Positions 44,103-53,541 of a stretch of DNA of 64,000 nucleotides are shown here, in pieces. Source of the DNA: GCA-2720975 sp964467985 (GTDB taxonomy: Bacteria > Planctomycetota > UBA1135 > GCA-002686595). Below the pieces are notes generated by a model. The model saw only the letters and a list, made by a program, of their open reading frames with translations, had not been told where the DNA came from and did not search any database. How positions within the stretch are numbered: the stretch's first letter is position 1; each line of letters begins with the position of its first letter. The DNA is taken from assembly GCA_964467985.1 (NCBI GenBank), contig CAYXTP010000007.1:1-64000 (forward strand), written 5' to 3'. A program made the translations under genes and the position numbers.

Positions 44103-46103
44103 TCAGTCGAGGACCAGACTGGCCTGCGGACTGGCCGCTCCAAAACGTGACCATTTGAGCATGTGCGGGTTGAAGAGCTGGGCTCGCAGGCTCACGAGGC
44201 GCAGCCCTTTCGGCGTGTCAAGCAGCGGAAAGGAAGCAAGACGTATAGGTTTCAGGGGTGTAGGCTGCAGCAGCAGGTCCGGACGGGTGAAGATCCTCGG
44301 TTTCGAGCACGGATTGCCCTGAGGGTCCAAGTACCACACCCGGCCTCTCTCGTCCGTGCCCTCCACCGCCAAGCGCACGAGCTGCGGGTTGCCAGGCCAG
44401 TCGACGGATGCTCCTGGCCAGTTGGTCTTGAGCCGGACCTGAATCCCGTATTGCGTGCGTCGGATCTCCAGCTCCGGCGTCAGGCCCAAGTCTCTGCGCC
44501 GTAGTAGTGGGAAGTGGCTGACCCGCCCGCGGTATTCTGAGCGGACGGGTACGGTCACCAACTCGTACTCATCCAGTTCGTTGCCGATAAGAGTGCGCCG
44601 CGCAGCGTCATCGAGCGAGCCGTCCAACTGCAAGAGTTCGTCAAAGCCGAGATCGAATGCCCCGGACAAGTCTCTTGGGAATCTCATCAGTCCCCAGAGG
44701 ATGTAATCAGCGTCTTGTTCCAGGGCCGCCAGCAAGTTGATCGGGGGGTTCGGATCCCACGGGGCAGCCAAGTCGGTGCCCGTCGGCGCTGTGGCTTGAC
44801 CGCTGAGGTCCAAGACCTGCATGCCCGAGAGATAGGATACGGCGCCCACATACGGCGAGAGCAGCGTGTGCGTGGCGGGCACGTTCTCGCGCAGGAACAG
44901 GCCTACGCTGCGCAGTTTCCGCGTGCGCTGCAACTCGGCGGCGATCGAGGCCTTGCCCAACACGCGCGGGGGTGGTGCGCTGGTCTCTGCTCCACCCAAG
45001 AACGGCACCTGGGCCTGGAGCGACCTCCAACTGAATGGAGCGGTAGAGGCCACGACCCCGAGCAGACATGTGAGCAGCAGGGCAATCCAGGCCATCTTTT
45101 CCCTGTGCCGCAGCTTTGAGTCGAGGGAGGCCAGAATTCCCTGCTGAATGGCGATGGCCAGCAGCGGCAGGGCCGGCACGAGGGCCACGCTGAAGTGTGG
45201 CAGGCCGCCGCCCTGTAGCGTCACCACGGTCATCCACCAAGCGGACCAGACCAGGGCCCGGCGACCGGTGCGCGTCAATCGACCGGTGACCCAGCTCCCG
45301 ATGGGGTACACCACGAGGATCGGCGTGATTGCCGTGGCGAACAGGTCGGACAGATAGCCAAGGCCCTGGCTCGCTTGTTCCGCCTGGAAGCGCAACAGGT
45401 GTCCGAGCCAAGTGCCGTAGAGAGAGTGCCCGGAACTGTTGGGCATGAGTAGCAAGACGGCCGTCACGAGCACCGCGGGCAGGAAGGCGAGGGGCTGCAC
45501 CTCCTTCTCGGGTTCGCGCTCGCGTCGCAGGCGATCACGCACGGCGTAGGCTGCGAAGAGGACGACCGCCAGCACTCCCGCGGGTCGCGCCAGGACCAAC
45601 AGGCCGAGCGCTAGCGCAAAGGGGCCCTGTTTGGCCCGTTCGAATGCGACGAATGCAGCCGTCAGGAGCAGGGCAATTAGCGAGAACTCCAAGCCGCTGG
45701 GTGCGGCCGCGGCGAAAGCACCGCTCGTGACGAGCAGCAGCGCGGGGATGACGCTCAGGATGCGGTCCCGGTCGAACATCACCGAGTAGCGCACGGTCAT
45801 CAACGCCGCAGCCATGCCAACGAGCTGGGTTGTGCGGGTGACGGGCAAGTACAGGCGTTCCGCCAGGGCGGAGATCAACACCCAGAGAGGAGAGGGGTAG
45901 CTCTCAATCCCGCCCCGGGCCGATCCTTCCAAGCCAACATTCCAAACCAGCGAGCCCTCCTGAATCAGGTTGCGCGCCAAGTGGTACGCGCGGTGAGCGT
46001 ACTCGTAGGGCTCGCCCAAGTTGCCCTCGGGCGTCAGGTGCAGGGCCAGGCCATGGGCCAGTAGCATCGCCATCGCCAGGAGAATGGCCAGGGTGCGGTT
46101 CAT
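44103..46103 (-). CDS. Polytopic membrane protein, GT-C glycosyltransferase-like
   Basis: 666 residues with about ten membrane helices in the first 360 and a soluble C-terminal part. The first outer loop (GEPYEYAHRAYHLARNLIQE then SYPSPLWVLISALAERL) resembles the acidic loop of GT-C enzymes such as arabinofuranosyl- and mannosyl-transferases that use lipid-linked sugars. The C-terminal half (VGLFLRENVPATHTLLSPYV, YLSGMQVLDLSGQA) is also found in that group. It overlaps thiI by four bases, which joins it to the desulfurase operon by position although function differs. It abuts the convergent regulator gene without a gap. Confidence 0.72.
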   Translation of the reverse strand: MNRTLAILLAMAMLLAHGLALHLTPEGNLGEPYEYAHRAYHLARNLIQEGSLVWNVGLEGSARGGIESYPSPLWVLISALAERLYLPVTRTTQLVGMAAALMTVRYSVMFDRDRILSVIPALLLVTSGAFAAAAPSGLEFSLIALLLTAAFVAFERAKQGPFALALGLLVLARPAGVLAVVLFAAYAVRDRLRREREPEKEVQPLAFLPAVLVTAVLLLMPNSSGHSLYGTWLGHLLRFQAEQASQGLGYLSDLFATAITPILVVYPIGSWVTGRLTRTGRRALVWSAWWMTVVTLQGGGLPHFSVALVPALPLLAIAIQQGILASLDSKLRHREKMAWIALLLTCLLGVVASTAPFSWRSLQAQVPFLGGAETSAPPPRVLGKASIAAELQRTRKLRSVGLFLRENVPATHTLLSPYVGAVSYLSGMQVLDLSGQATAPTGTDLAAPWDPNPPINLLAALEQDADYILWGLMRFPRDLSGAFDLGFDELLQLDGSLDDAARRTLIGNELDEYELVTVPVRSEYRGRVSHFPLLRRRDLGLTPELEIRRTQYGIQVRLKTNWPGASVDWPGNPQLVRLAVEGTDERGRVWYLDPQGNPCSKPRIFTRPDLLLQPTPLKPIRLASFPLLDTPKGLRLVSLRAQLFNPHMLKWSRFGAASPQASLVLD

Positions 46104-47329
46104 GCCCCTCCCTCGTGATCGAGCAACTCCATCTCGGTCCCATCCAATGCCCTTTGCACCAGGCCTTCCACATCCATCTGCTGTTCCGCTTCAAGGCAGT
46201 CCTGCAGGCGACCCCGGATCACGGGGCGGCTAGGTTGAAATACCGTGCAGCAGTCTGGTTGGGGCTGGATGGAGATGTCGAAAGTCCGGATCTGGCGGGC
46301 GATCTGGATGATCTCTTCCTTATCGCATGTCAGCACGGGGCGTAGCACGGGCATGTCTGTGGCTGCTCCGATACAGGTCAGGTTCTCCAGAGTCTGACTG
46401 GCTACCTGGCCCAGACATTCACCTGTGACGAGCGCACCGTAACCCTCAGCTGCACTGATTTTCTCGGCGATACGCTGCATCATGCGCCGGTAGAGAACGG
46501 TGCGGTAGCGTTCCGGGGCTTGGTCGCGGATGGCCACTTGGATGTCGGCGAAGGGCACCGTGAACAGCGGCGCCTTGTACTGCCAGCGGCAAAGTTGACG
46601 AACGAGGTCGCGGACCTTCTTGCGGAAGCCCTCACCGATGTAGGGCGCGGAATGGAAGCTCACGTAGCCCATGTGCAGGCCGCGCTTCATGGCCAGCCAG
46701 GACGCGACGGGTGAGTCAATGCCGCCTGATAGGAGACACAAGCCTCGGCCCAACGTGCCCACGGGAAGCCCGCCGGGCCCCTCAAGTCGCTTGAGGAACA
46801 CGAAACTCATGTCGTCGCGCACCTCAATCCCGAGGGTCATTTCAGGATGCACCAGCTGCACCTTGACCGTCTCGGGGCCGGGCAGGATCTTCTCCGCCAC
46901 ATGCCGCTCGAGCTCGTTCGAAGTCATCGGGAAGGCCTTGTTGGAGCGTTTGACACGCACCCGGAAGGTGACTGGCTCCGGTGAGCTGCGTTCGGCCAGG
47001 GCGGCGTTCAGTAGCTTGCCCGCCTGGGCGGTGATGGCCTCCGTAGCGGTGGCCACCGCCCATGCCGGCGAGACCGTCTTGACCCCAAAGACCTCGGCCA
47101 CGCGCTTGGCTGCCTTCTCGCAGCGGCGTTCGGGCTCAACGTAGATGCGCCCATGTTTGCGGTTCACTTCGGCGGCCGTGAGTGGCGTCAGCGCTTGACG
47201 CAGGTTGCGCACGAGCGCCTTCTCAAATTCCCCGCGATTGCCCTTCTTGAGCGCCAGTTCACCGTAACGCACCAGGATCAAGTTCGGCTCGCCGAGGGAA
47301 TTGGCGTCCGCTGTCTCGGGGCTGGTCAA
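46100..47329 (-). CDS. thiI: tRNA 4-thiouridine synthase (without rhodanese domain)
   Basis: 409 residues from a TTG start. An N-terminal ferredoxin-like/THUMP region is followed by a PP-loop ATPase with SGGIDSPVASWLAMKRG (about residues 205-221) and late blocks ALVTGECLGQVASQTLENL and LRPVLTCDKEEII. It transfers sulfur to U8 of tRNA and may also serve thiamine synthesis. The C-terminal rhodanese domain of enteric ThiI is absent, as in Bacillus-type proteins, so sulfur probably comes directly from the cysteine desulfurase encoded just upstream (four-base overlap). Confidence 0.93.
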   Translation of the reverse strand: MTSPETADANSLGEPNLILVRYGELALKKGNRGEFEKALVRNLRQALTPLTAAEVNRKHGRIYVEPERRCEKAAKRVAEVFGVKTVSPAWAVATATEAITAQAGKLLNAALAERSSPEPVTFRVRVKRSNKAFPMTSNELERHVAEKILPGPETVKVQLVHPEMTLGIEVRDDMSFVFLKRLEGPGGLPVGTLGRGLCLLSGGIDSPVASWLAMKRGLHMGYVSFHSAPYIGEGFRKKVRDLVRQLCRWQYKAPLFTVPFADIQVAIRDQAPERYRTVLYRRMMQRIAEKISAAEGYGALVTGECLGQVASQTLENLTCIGAATDMPVLRPVLTCDKEEIIQIARQIRTFDISIQPQPDCCTVFQPSRPVIRGRLQDCLEAEQQMDVEGLVQRALDGTEMELLDHEGGA

Positions 47330-48474
47330 GACACGGCCCCCAACTCCTCCAACAACGAACTGAGGGCGGACAAGGCGGCCTCAACTTCAGCTTCCGTCGT
47401 GAGGGTCGAGAAGGAAAGGCGCAGTACCCGGCGTGCTCGCTCGGCGTCCAGGCCCATAGCGAGCAGCGCCGGACTGACGGACGAATCGTTGGACTGGCAG
47501 GCGCTGCCCACGGAGACGTAGACGCCCTGCGCCTCCAAGTGGTGCTGCCAGACCTCGGCCGGTGCTCCGGGAAGCAGCAGGGAACAGATGGAGGGCAGGC
47601 GGCTGGAGCCGGGCTCAAGTAGGTCCACTCCATCCAATGTGCTGAGGCCGGCGGCGAGTTGCTCACGTAGCAGAGCGGCATGCGCGAAGGTCTGTTCGCA
47701 GCGCTTGTCCGCGAGACTCGCCGCTGCTCCAAAAGCCACCGCGCCCAAGACGTTCTCCGTCCCGGGTCGCAATCCACCCTGTTGTCCGCCCCCAAAGACC
47801 AGGGGCTGCAGGCGGGTTCCGGGGCGTGTCACGATGGCGCCCGTGCCCTTCAATCCATGGACCTTGTGCGCGGACACGGAACAGCTATCCACCCCGAGCT
47901 CATCGAGATCCAGAGCCAGCTTGCCTAGGCCCTGCACGGCGTCAGTGTGCAGGTGGGCGCCGGGGGCAAGTTGCCGCACCATTTGCGAGAGTCGAGCAAC
48001 GGGATAGATCGTGCCCACCTCGTTGTTCACGAGCATCTGGGCCACCACGACGGTGTCGGGTGTCAGGAGCGACTCGGCAACTTGCAGGTCCAGGTTCCCG
48101 GCCTCGTCCAGCGGAATCGTCTTAACCTCAAACCCCTCTGCCGCCAGAGCATCGCAAGCCGCGCGCACCGAAGGGTGCTCCGTGGCTCCCAACAGAACTC
48201 GCGCCCCCTCTTTGGCCCGCAGCCTGGCGGCTCCCAGGACAGCCAGATTGTTGGCTTCGGTTCCGCCCGATGTGAAGGCGACTTCGGTTGATTGGGCTCC
48301 GAGAGCCGTGGCGATTTGAGTGCGGGCGCGGGATAGCGCCTCGGCAGCCCGCACGCCCAGGCTGTGGCGCGATGAGGGATTGCCGAATTCCTCCCCAAGA
48401 AAGGGAGCGATGGCTTCGCGTACGGATTCCGCCAAGGGAGTCGTCGCGGCGTTGTCCAGGTAGACCGTCGTCAT
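47326..48474 (-). CDS. Cysteine desulfurase (NifS/IscS family)
   Basis: 382 residues from ATG 48474. The enzyme takes sulfur from cysteine using PLP. Family blocks: YLDNAATTPL at the start, FTSGGTEANNLAVLG, ATEHPSVRAACDAL, the PLP-binding Lys in SVSAHKVHGLKG, and the active-site Cys in VSVGSACQSND. The short Cys loop and C-terminal LRLSFSTLTTEAEVE are normal. The overlap with thiI suggests a dedicated sulfur donor for tRNA thiolation, as in the NifZ-ThiI pair of Bacillus. No iscU or other Fe-S assembly gene is adjacent. Confidence 0.93.
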   Translation of the reverse strand: MTTVYLDNAATTPLAESVREAIAPFLGEEFGNPSSRHSLGVRAAEALSRARTQIATALGAQSTEVAFTSGGTEANNLAVLGAARLRAKEGARVLLGATEHPSVRAACDALAAEGFEVKTIPLDEAGNLDLQVAESLLTPDTVVVAQMLVNNEVGTIYPVARLSQMVRQLAPGAHLHTDAVQGLGKLALDLDELGVDSCSVSAHKVHGLKGTGAIVTRPGTRLQPLVFGGGQQGGLRPGTENVLGAVAFGAAASLADKRCEQTFAHAALLREQLAAGLSTLDGVDLLEPGSSRLPSICSLLLPGAPAEVWQHHLEAQGVYVSVGSACQSNDSSVSPALLAMGLDAERARRVLRLSFSTLTTEAEVEAALSALSSLLEELGAVS

Positions 48475-48536
48475 CGCGCCTACACCATACGCTGCCGCCA
48501 CTCCCGCTAGGAGCCCACGACCCGCTCAACGGTTCC

Positions 48537-49520
48537 TCAGAACCCTGGGTCGACCTGTTTGCGCTGGGGAACGAGAATGTTGGACTGCAGCCGGACCTTG
48601 CCGCTCACCAGCTCCGCTTGGTAGTCGCCAGGGGGCACGTGCGGAATACGAAAGGCCCCTTGGGCGTCCGTGCGGCCCACGAGTACGAAGCTACTGGATC
48701 TGGATCCTGATTCCGCACCGACCAGCGGTCGGATCTGAATGAGTGCTCCCCCCGCAAAATGCCCGCTTGGGGCGTGAAACGTGCCCGCCACGGATCCCGC
48801 TACAGGGGTGAAAGTCATCGACTCCTGCGGATGCGTGAACCGCAGCGCTGGCCCGTCAAGACTGGAGAGCAGGTCCGGCCAGGTCGCGCCTGGATTTCCC
48901 GGTGGCAACAAACGCACCAAGTACTCGCCGGGGATGAGATCCGGAACCCGAAAGCGGCCATCGGCGTCGGTCAGGGCCCGCCGCGGCCGGCCCGTTCCCG
49001 GTTCGCTGGGCGAGGCACTAGGGGCCAGGGCTATCTCGAATCCGGTCAGATCCATGGACTCGTAGGCTTGGACCTGCGCCACCAAGTCCACTCCCGCGGG
49101 CAAGGACACGAAGGGACCTGGACCGTGGGCCGGGGGAAGAACCAGGTCGATTGGAGTGGGTCCAGCGACACCCTCCATGCGCGTGGCCGGGTACAGACGG
49201 TGGTCCAGGGCCACGGACACGGTACCGGGCGCCAGACCGGGAAGGTCAAAGGCTCCCTCCTCAGCGCTGTAGGTCCACAGCACGCGGCCCTCCTGAATGA
49301 CAAGCAGTGAGACTTCGTCTACCCCGTGACCTGCGGGGTCCAGAACCCGTCCCTGCAAGTGGGCCGACATGTCAGCTTGAGTCGGAAGGGGCAGTTGATC
49401 GGTCGGAGGCTGCTCATCTCCCGGGTAGACGTAGGGATCCTGCTGCCTCGTGGCCAGGGCGATCAGGGTGATGAGTAGGCCCAGGCCGAGCAGGGGGAAG
49501 ATGACTTTGAGAAGAGACAT
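48537..49520 (-). CDS. Membrane-anchored protein with carboxypeptidase-regulatory-like beta domains
   Basis: About 327 residues from ATG 49520. One N-terminal membrane helix (FPLLGLGLLITLIALATRQQ) is followed by three or so Ig-like CarboxypepD-reg repeats, each with a D-x-x-G-x-F-x-(I/V/L)-P pattern: AEEGAFDLPGLAPGT, DADGRFRVPDLIPGEY and DAQGAFRIPHVPPGDY. These transthyretin-like folds bind proteins or sugars outside the cytoplasm. The ligand is unknown. It starts eight bases after the HD hydrolase gene. Confidence 0.8.
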   Translation of the reverse strand: MSLLKVIFPLLGLGLLITLIALATRQQDPYVYPGDEQPPTDQLPLPTQADMSAHLQGRVLDPAGHGVDEVSLLVIQEGRVLWTYSAEEGAFDLPGLAPGTVSVALDHRLYPATRMEGVAGPTPIDLVLPPAHGPGPFVSLPAGVDLVAQVQAYESMDLTGFEIALAPSASPSEPGTGRPRRALTDADGRFRVPDLIPGEYLVRLLPPGNPGATWPDLLSSLDGPALRFTHPQESMTFTPVAGSVAGTFHAPSGHFAGGALIQIRPLVGAESGSRSSSFVLVGRTDAQGAFRIPHVPPGDYQAELVSGKVRLQSNILVPQRKQVDPGF

Positions 49521-49528
49521 GGGCGGAG

Positions 49529-50092
49529 TCAGTATTCCGCGCCCGGGATCGAGGCGTGTCCGGTTCCCAGGATTTCCTGGCGTAGGGCCTCGGCGGGGGG
49601 GAATTCCCCGCAGTCGAGTCCCCTGAAGTGGGCCTCGAAAGACTCCAACCCACACCAACCGGCCCGCCGGTAGCCGACCCAACGCACGCCCATCTGCAAA
49701 GAGTCACACAGGGAGACAAAGCGCGCCTCGCGAGTTTCCTGGGCGGCGTACTCGGCCCAGGCCTCCCGCGCGGCTCCCGAGAGGGGGCCGAGCAGTTCCT
49801 CAGCGAGGGCTGCTTCCATTTGCCCCTTGGCCCCGCTCGGGAGGTGCCCCGCTGCGGGCCGGGGAAGGTCACCGCTTTGGGCCTCAGGAGCATCGTGGAC
49901 AATTGCCATGGCGAGCACTCGCCCGAGGTCCAAGTGGGGTTCGACCTGGGGGGCGAGGGCCAGAGCCAGGTGCCCGGTGCCCAAGATGTGGCCGGCCACC
50001 GATTCCGGTTGGCTCACTCCACTCAGGATCCAGCCTGTGCGGGGCAGGTCGTCCAGGGGCAGGAGGCGAAGTAGGGACTCGAGCAGGGGCAT
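49529..50092 (-). CDS. HD-domain hydrolase (YfbR/HDDC2-like)
   Basis: 187 residues. Metal-binding residues of the HD superfamily are seen as the first His in SVAGHILGTGHLAL, His-Asp in AMAIVHDAPEAQSGDLPRP, and a late Asp in FVSLCDSLQMG. That order fits 5'-deoxynucleotidase-like HD proteins, which hydrolyse dNMPs or similar nucleotides. The substrate cannot be confirmed. It is the first gene of a two-gene leftward unit and diverges from aroF with 177 bases between the starts. Confidence 0.84.
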   Translation of the reverse strand: MPLLESLLRLLPLDDLPRTGWILSGVSQPESVAGHILGTGHLALALAPQVEPHLDLGRVLAMAIVHDAPEAQSGDLPRPAAGHLPSGAKGQMEAALAEELLGPLSGAAREAWAEYAAQETREARFVSLCDSLQMGVRWVGYRRAGWCGLESFEAHFRGLDCGEFPPAEALRQEILGTGHASIPGAEY

Positions 50093-50269
50093 GGGACGGA
50101 GAAAGGAGGTCTACAGATTGGGACCAGGGAGGCGCTGGTCGCATTGCCCCCTGTTTTCCACACTTCTATACTTACCCGTTCGTTTTCCACGAGTCAGGGC
50201 CAAATCTGGCCCTAGAGCCGAGTCTCTCCTCCCGGTCCTCTTGTCGGCCGCTCCCACCCTTCCCTCACC

Positions 50270-51352
50270 ATGCTCCTGCAACTAGGCCGGTCTCTGGCAG
50301 ACCCCGACCGGGACGCGATCTTGTCCCTGTGCGTGGAATTGGGCTACGAGGTGCGCTTCCTGGACCAGGATCAGCGGCTGCTCCAACTCTTGGGCACGGG
50401 AGCACCTAGCCACAAGGCGCAACTCACGGACTTGACCGGAGTGGTCAGGGTCATCGATTCGGGCGCCCCGCACGAACTCGCCTTGCGCGCAGGCTCCCAC
50501 GCCGAGGATTCATTGATTCCAGTCGGCCCGGCCCGGTTTGGAGCGGGCAACCTCTCCTTGATTGCCGGTCCCTGCGCTGTCGAGGATGAAGGCCGCTTGG
50601 TCGAAATCGCTCAGGGTGTGATGAGTCGCGGAGCCTGCCTTCTCAGGGCCGGCGCGTTCAAACCGCGCACATCGCCTTACTCCTTCCAGGGCATCGGCGT
50701 CGAGGGACTGAACATTCTCGACCGCGTCAAGGCACATACGGGCGTCGGTGTGGTGACCGAGGTTCTCGACCCGCGGGATGTCGAACGCGTGAATGAGACC
50801 GCCGATATGATTCAGGTTGGCGCGCGCAATATGGCCAACTTTCCGCTGCTGGTAGAGCTGGGTCAGCTGTCCACGCCGATCTTGCTCAAGCGCGGATTCG
50901 GTGCAACCGTCGAGGAGTTGCTCGGGGCAGCGGAGTACATCCTGGCTGAGGGAAACCAATCGGTCATCCTGTGTGAGCGTGGCGTGCGCGGGTTTGACTC
51001 CGTTACGCGTCACATGCTCGATGTGGGGGCCATTGCCCATCTGAAGCGAACCACGCACCTGCCGGTGATCGTCGATCCCTCCCACGCCGCAGGCCGCGCC
51101 GAGCTCGTGCGTCCCTTGGCCCGCGCCGGGGTCGCTGCCGGTGCCGATGGCCTGCTGGTCGAGGTTCACTCGCATCCGGAAGAAGTTCATTCTGACGGAG
51201 CCCAGGCAATATCCTTGCAGGCCTTCGAACGCATCGCGACCGACATCGCAGCCCTGGCGGCGTTGGACGGCCGGCGCCTAGTCTGCCCTGGATGGCCTGC
51301 ATCCCCTTCCATTCCCCAGGACTCCGGGTTGCCCCTGGATCGTCCGAACTGA
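50270..51352 (+). CDS. aroF: 3-deoxy-7-phosphoheptulonate synthase (AroF, Bacillus/Thermotoga type)
   Basis: 360 residues. It condenses PEP and erythrose-4-phosphate at the entry of the shikimate pathway. A ferredoxin-like N-terminal domain (residues 1-80) precedes the TIM-barrel; in this subfamily it serves feedback control by aromatic amino acids. Core blocks are SLIAGPCAVEDEGRL, LLRAGAFKPRTSPYSFQG, IQVGARNMANFPLL, ILLKRGFGATVEELLGAAEY, ILCERGVRGFDS and VIVDPSHAAGR, carrying the metal and substrate residues. tpiA follows 15 bases after the stop, on the same strand. Confidence 0.95.
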   Translation: MLLQLGRSLADPDRDAILSLCVELGYEVRFLDQDQRLLQLLGTGAPSHKAQLTDLTGVVRVIDSGAPHELALRAGSHAEDSLIPVGPARFGAGNLSLIAGPCAVEDEGRLVEIAQGVMSRGACLLRAGAFKPRTSPYSFQGIGVEGLNILDRVKAHTGVGVVTEVLDPRDVERVNETADMIQVGARNMANFPLLVELGQLSTPILLKRGFGATVEELLGAAEYILAEGNQSVILCERGVRGFDSVTRHMLDVGAIAHLKRTTHLPVIVDPSHAAGRAELVRPLARAGVAAGADGLLVEVHSHPEEVHSDGAQAISLQAFERIATDIAALAALDGRRLVCPGWPASPSIPQDSGLPLDRPN

Positions 51353-51367
51353 ACCTCGGAGATCCCT

Positions 51368-52138
51368 GTGCGCAAGCTGTACATCGCGGGCAACTGGAAG
51401 ATGAACCTGGATCGCGCCTCAGCCGTGGCCTTGGCCGAAGCCGTATGCCAGAGCGTCGGAACTCGTGAAGACGTGGACGTCGGCCTGTTTCCCCCGGCCG
51501 TCTATCTGCGCGATGTGGTCGACGTCGCTCAATCCAGCCCGGTGCGGGTCGGCGGGCAGAACTGTTGCGATCAAGAGAGCGGCGCGTACACGGGCGAAAC
51601 CAGCGTCGCGATGCTGCAAGACGTGGGCTCGGGGCTGGTGCTCCTGGGACACAGCGAACGCCGCCACGTCTATGGCGAGAGCGACGAGATGATCAACAGC
51701 AAGGTGCACCTCGCGCTGGCCCAAGGGCTCGATGTCATGCTGTGTCTGGGGGAGACCCTGGAGCAGCGTGAAGCGGGGGAAACCGAGGGCGTCTGTGGCT
51801 CCCAACTGCAAGCCGGATTGGCAGGCGTGGGAGTCGAGGACATGGAACGTGTGACCCTGGCCTATGAGCCCGTGTGGGCAATCGGGACCGGCCTGACGGC
51901 CTCCCCCGACCAGGCCCAGGATGCCCACGCCTATGTGCGCGGCGTGCTTGCGGGCATAGCGACTGATGACCTCGCGGCCCGCACACGGATCCTGTACGGT
52001 GGCAGCGTCAAGGCGGACAACGCCGCGGAGCTTCTCGCCCGACCGGATATCGATGGCGCGCTCGTTGGGGGCGCATCCCTCACCGCAGAGGCCTTTTTGC
52101 CCATCATCCCCGCGCCGATCGAAGCTTCCGGAAACTGA
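51368..52138 (+). CDS. tpiA: Triosephosphate isomerase
   Basis: 256 residues from a GTG start. Active-site residues are present: Asn9 and Lys11 in YIAGNWKMN, the electrophile His in LLGHSERRHVYGE (about residue 94), and the base Glu in LAYEPVWAIGTG. The phosphate loop ILYGGSVKADNA and the C-terminal LVGGASL complete the fold. It interconverts DHAP and glyceraldehyde-3-phosphate. secG follows after 74 bases, a common bacterial order. Confidence 0.97.
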   Translation: MRKLYIAGNWKMNLDRASAVALAEAVCQSVGTREDVDVGLFPPAVYLRDVVDVAQSSPVRVGGQNCCDQESGAYTGETSVAMLQDVGSGLVLLGHSERRHVYGESDEMINSKVHLALAQGLDVMLCLGETLEQREAGETEGVCGSQLQAGLAGVGVEDMERVTLAYEPVWAIGTGLTASPDQAQDAHAYVRGVLAGIATDDLAARTRILYGGSVKADNAAELLARPDIDGALVGGASLTAEAFLPIIPAPIEASGN

Positions 52139-52212
52139 CCCAGCACCACAACCGTCACAATCGGGCCCGCAAGAAACCGGGCCCACCAGAAAGCGCGCCA
52201 AGAGAGATCACC

Positions 52213-52533
52213 ATGGACCTGCTCATTACCTTCCTTTACATCCTGTTCGTCCTCGCAGCTCTGATGCTGATCGTCGTCATCCTTCTTCAAGAGGGCAAGG
52301 GCGGCGGGTTCGGAGACGCTCTGGGCGTGGCGGGACAGCAGACCTTCGGCGTGAAGGCCCAGGGCATCCACAAGTTCACCATGGCGGTAGCGCTCGTGTT
52401 CATCGGCAGCGCGCTCTCGATTCACGTTCTGAACCGCAAGACGGGCAGCTCGGGTACGCTCGATGCGTTGGAGGGCGCGCCGACCACACTGGACGGCGGG
52501 ACTGGGGCTCCTGCCGGTGACCCAGGACAGTAG
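52213..52533 (+). CDS. secG: Protein translocase subunit SecG
   Basis: 106 residues with two membrane helices (LLITFLYILFVLAALMLIVV and TMAVALVFIGSALSIHVL) joined by the family loop LLQEGKGGGFGDALG. It is the small subunit of the SecYEG channel that assists protein export. The C-terminal tail after the second helix is Gly-, Thr- and Pro-rich and variable in the family. Placement right after tpiA is typical. Confidence 0.93.
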   Translation: MDLLITFLYILFVLAALMLIVVILLQEGKGGGFGDALGVAGQQTFGVKAQGIHKFTMAVALVFIGSALSIHVLNRKTGSSGTLDALEGAPTTLDGGTGAPAGDPGQ

Positions 52534-52651
52534 CAATCGACCGCCGACTACCCGATTGCCAGCGCTTGGCCGTTTCCACCAAGTCGTGATCATCCGACCG
52601 GCACCACCTAACCGCCAAAGTCAGGCACCCAGCTAGACCTCAGAGACCACC

Positions 52652-53539
52652 GTGGCCAACACTTTGCGCTCCATGACCGGATTTGGTGCCGCCACGGTTT
52701 CCGGGAAGGGTGTGAGCGTCCAGGTGGAGGTGCGTTCGGTCAACCACCGTCACCTACAGGCCAAGTTGCGGTTGCCCCAGGAGTTGGGGCACCTCGAGGC
52801 TCAAGTGGACGCTCTGGTGCGCAAGCAACTAAAGCGCGGGGCGGTGCAATTGAGCGCCCGTGTCACTTTGGCCACCGAAGGCCTGCCCGCCCGAGTGCAC
52901 AAGGACGTGGCGGCGGCCTACCTGCGCTCGCTCAAGCAGTTGGCGAAGGAACTCAAGCTGAAGGGTGACTTGGAGCTCGCCGATCTCGTTCGTCTACCCG
53001 GAGTCGTCGCCGCGCCCGAAGGGGAGGTGGACCCGGAACGCTTGAGCAAGTGGGTGCTCAAGGCCGTGACCGAGGCCCTACGCGACTTGGTGGAAATGCG
53101 CGAGCAGGAGGGGCGGGCACTGGCCAAGGACCTGGGCACGCACGCCGCAGCAATCGCCAAAATCCACAAGCGTATCCAGCGCACCGCACCTGGGCTCGTT
53201 CGGCGCCATCAAACGGATCTCAAGCGTCGCGTAAACGACCTCCTTGAAGGTGGCGACGGCCTCTCTGCGAGAGACCTGGCGCGCGAAGTTGCCCTGCTGG
53301 CCGACAAGCTCGATGTGAGCGAAGAGCTCTCCCGTTTGCAGGCCCATTTGGACCAGCTCGATCGGTTGCTTTCCAAGGGCGGGGCCGTGGGCCGCAAGCT
53401 CGACTTCCTGGCCCAGGAGTTCAATCGCGAGGCCAACACGATCGGCTCCAAGTGCAACGACGCTCGCACTGCGCACGATGTCGTGGAACTCAAGACCGAA
53501 ATCGAGCGCCTGCGTGAGCAGGTCCAAAACGTGGAGTAG
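52652..53539 (+). CDS. yicC: YicC-family endoribonuclease
   Basis: 295 residues from GTG 52652. The N-terminal half starts RSMTGFGAATVSGKGVSVQV and EVRSVNHRHLQAKLRLPQEL, a hallmark of the family. The C-terminal DUF1732-like part ends in LDFLAQEFNREANTIGSKCN and a helical tail. Family members in E. coli and Bacillus cleave RNA and affect small-RNA stability. It precedes gmk by two bases, an order conserved in many bacteria. Confidence 0.94.
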   Translation: MANTLRSMTGFGAATVSGKGVSVQVEVRSVNHRHLQAKLRLPQELGHLEAQVDALVRKQLKRGAVQLSARVTLATEGLPARVHKDVAAAYLRSLKQLAKELKLKGDLELADLVRLPGVVAAPEGEVDPERLSKWVLKAVTEALRDLVEMREQEGRALAKDLGTHAAAIAKIHKRIQRTAPGLVRRHQTDLKRRVNDLLEGGDGLSARDLAREVALLADKLDVSEELSRLQAHLDQLDRLLSKGGAVGRKLDFLAQEFNREANTIGSKCNDARTAHDVVELKTEIERLREQVQNVE

Positions 53540-53541
53540 GC

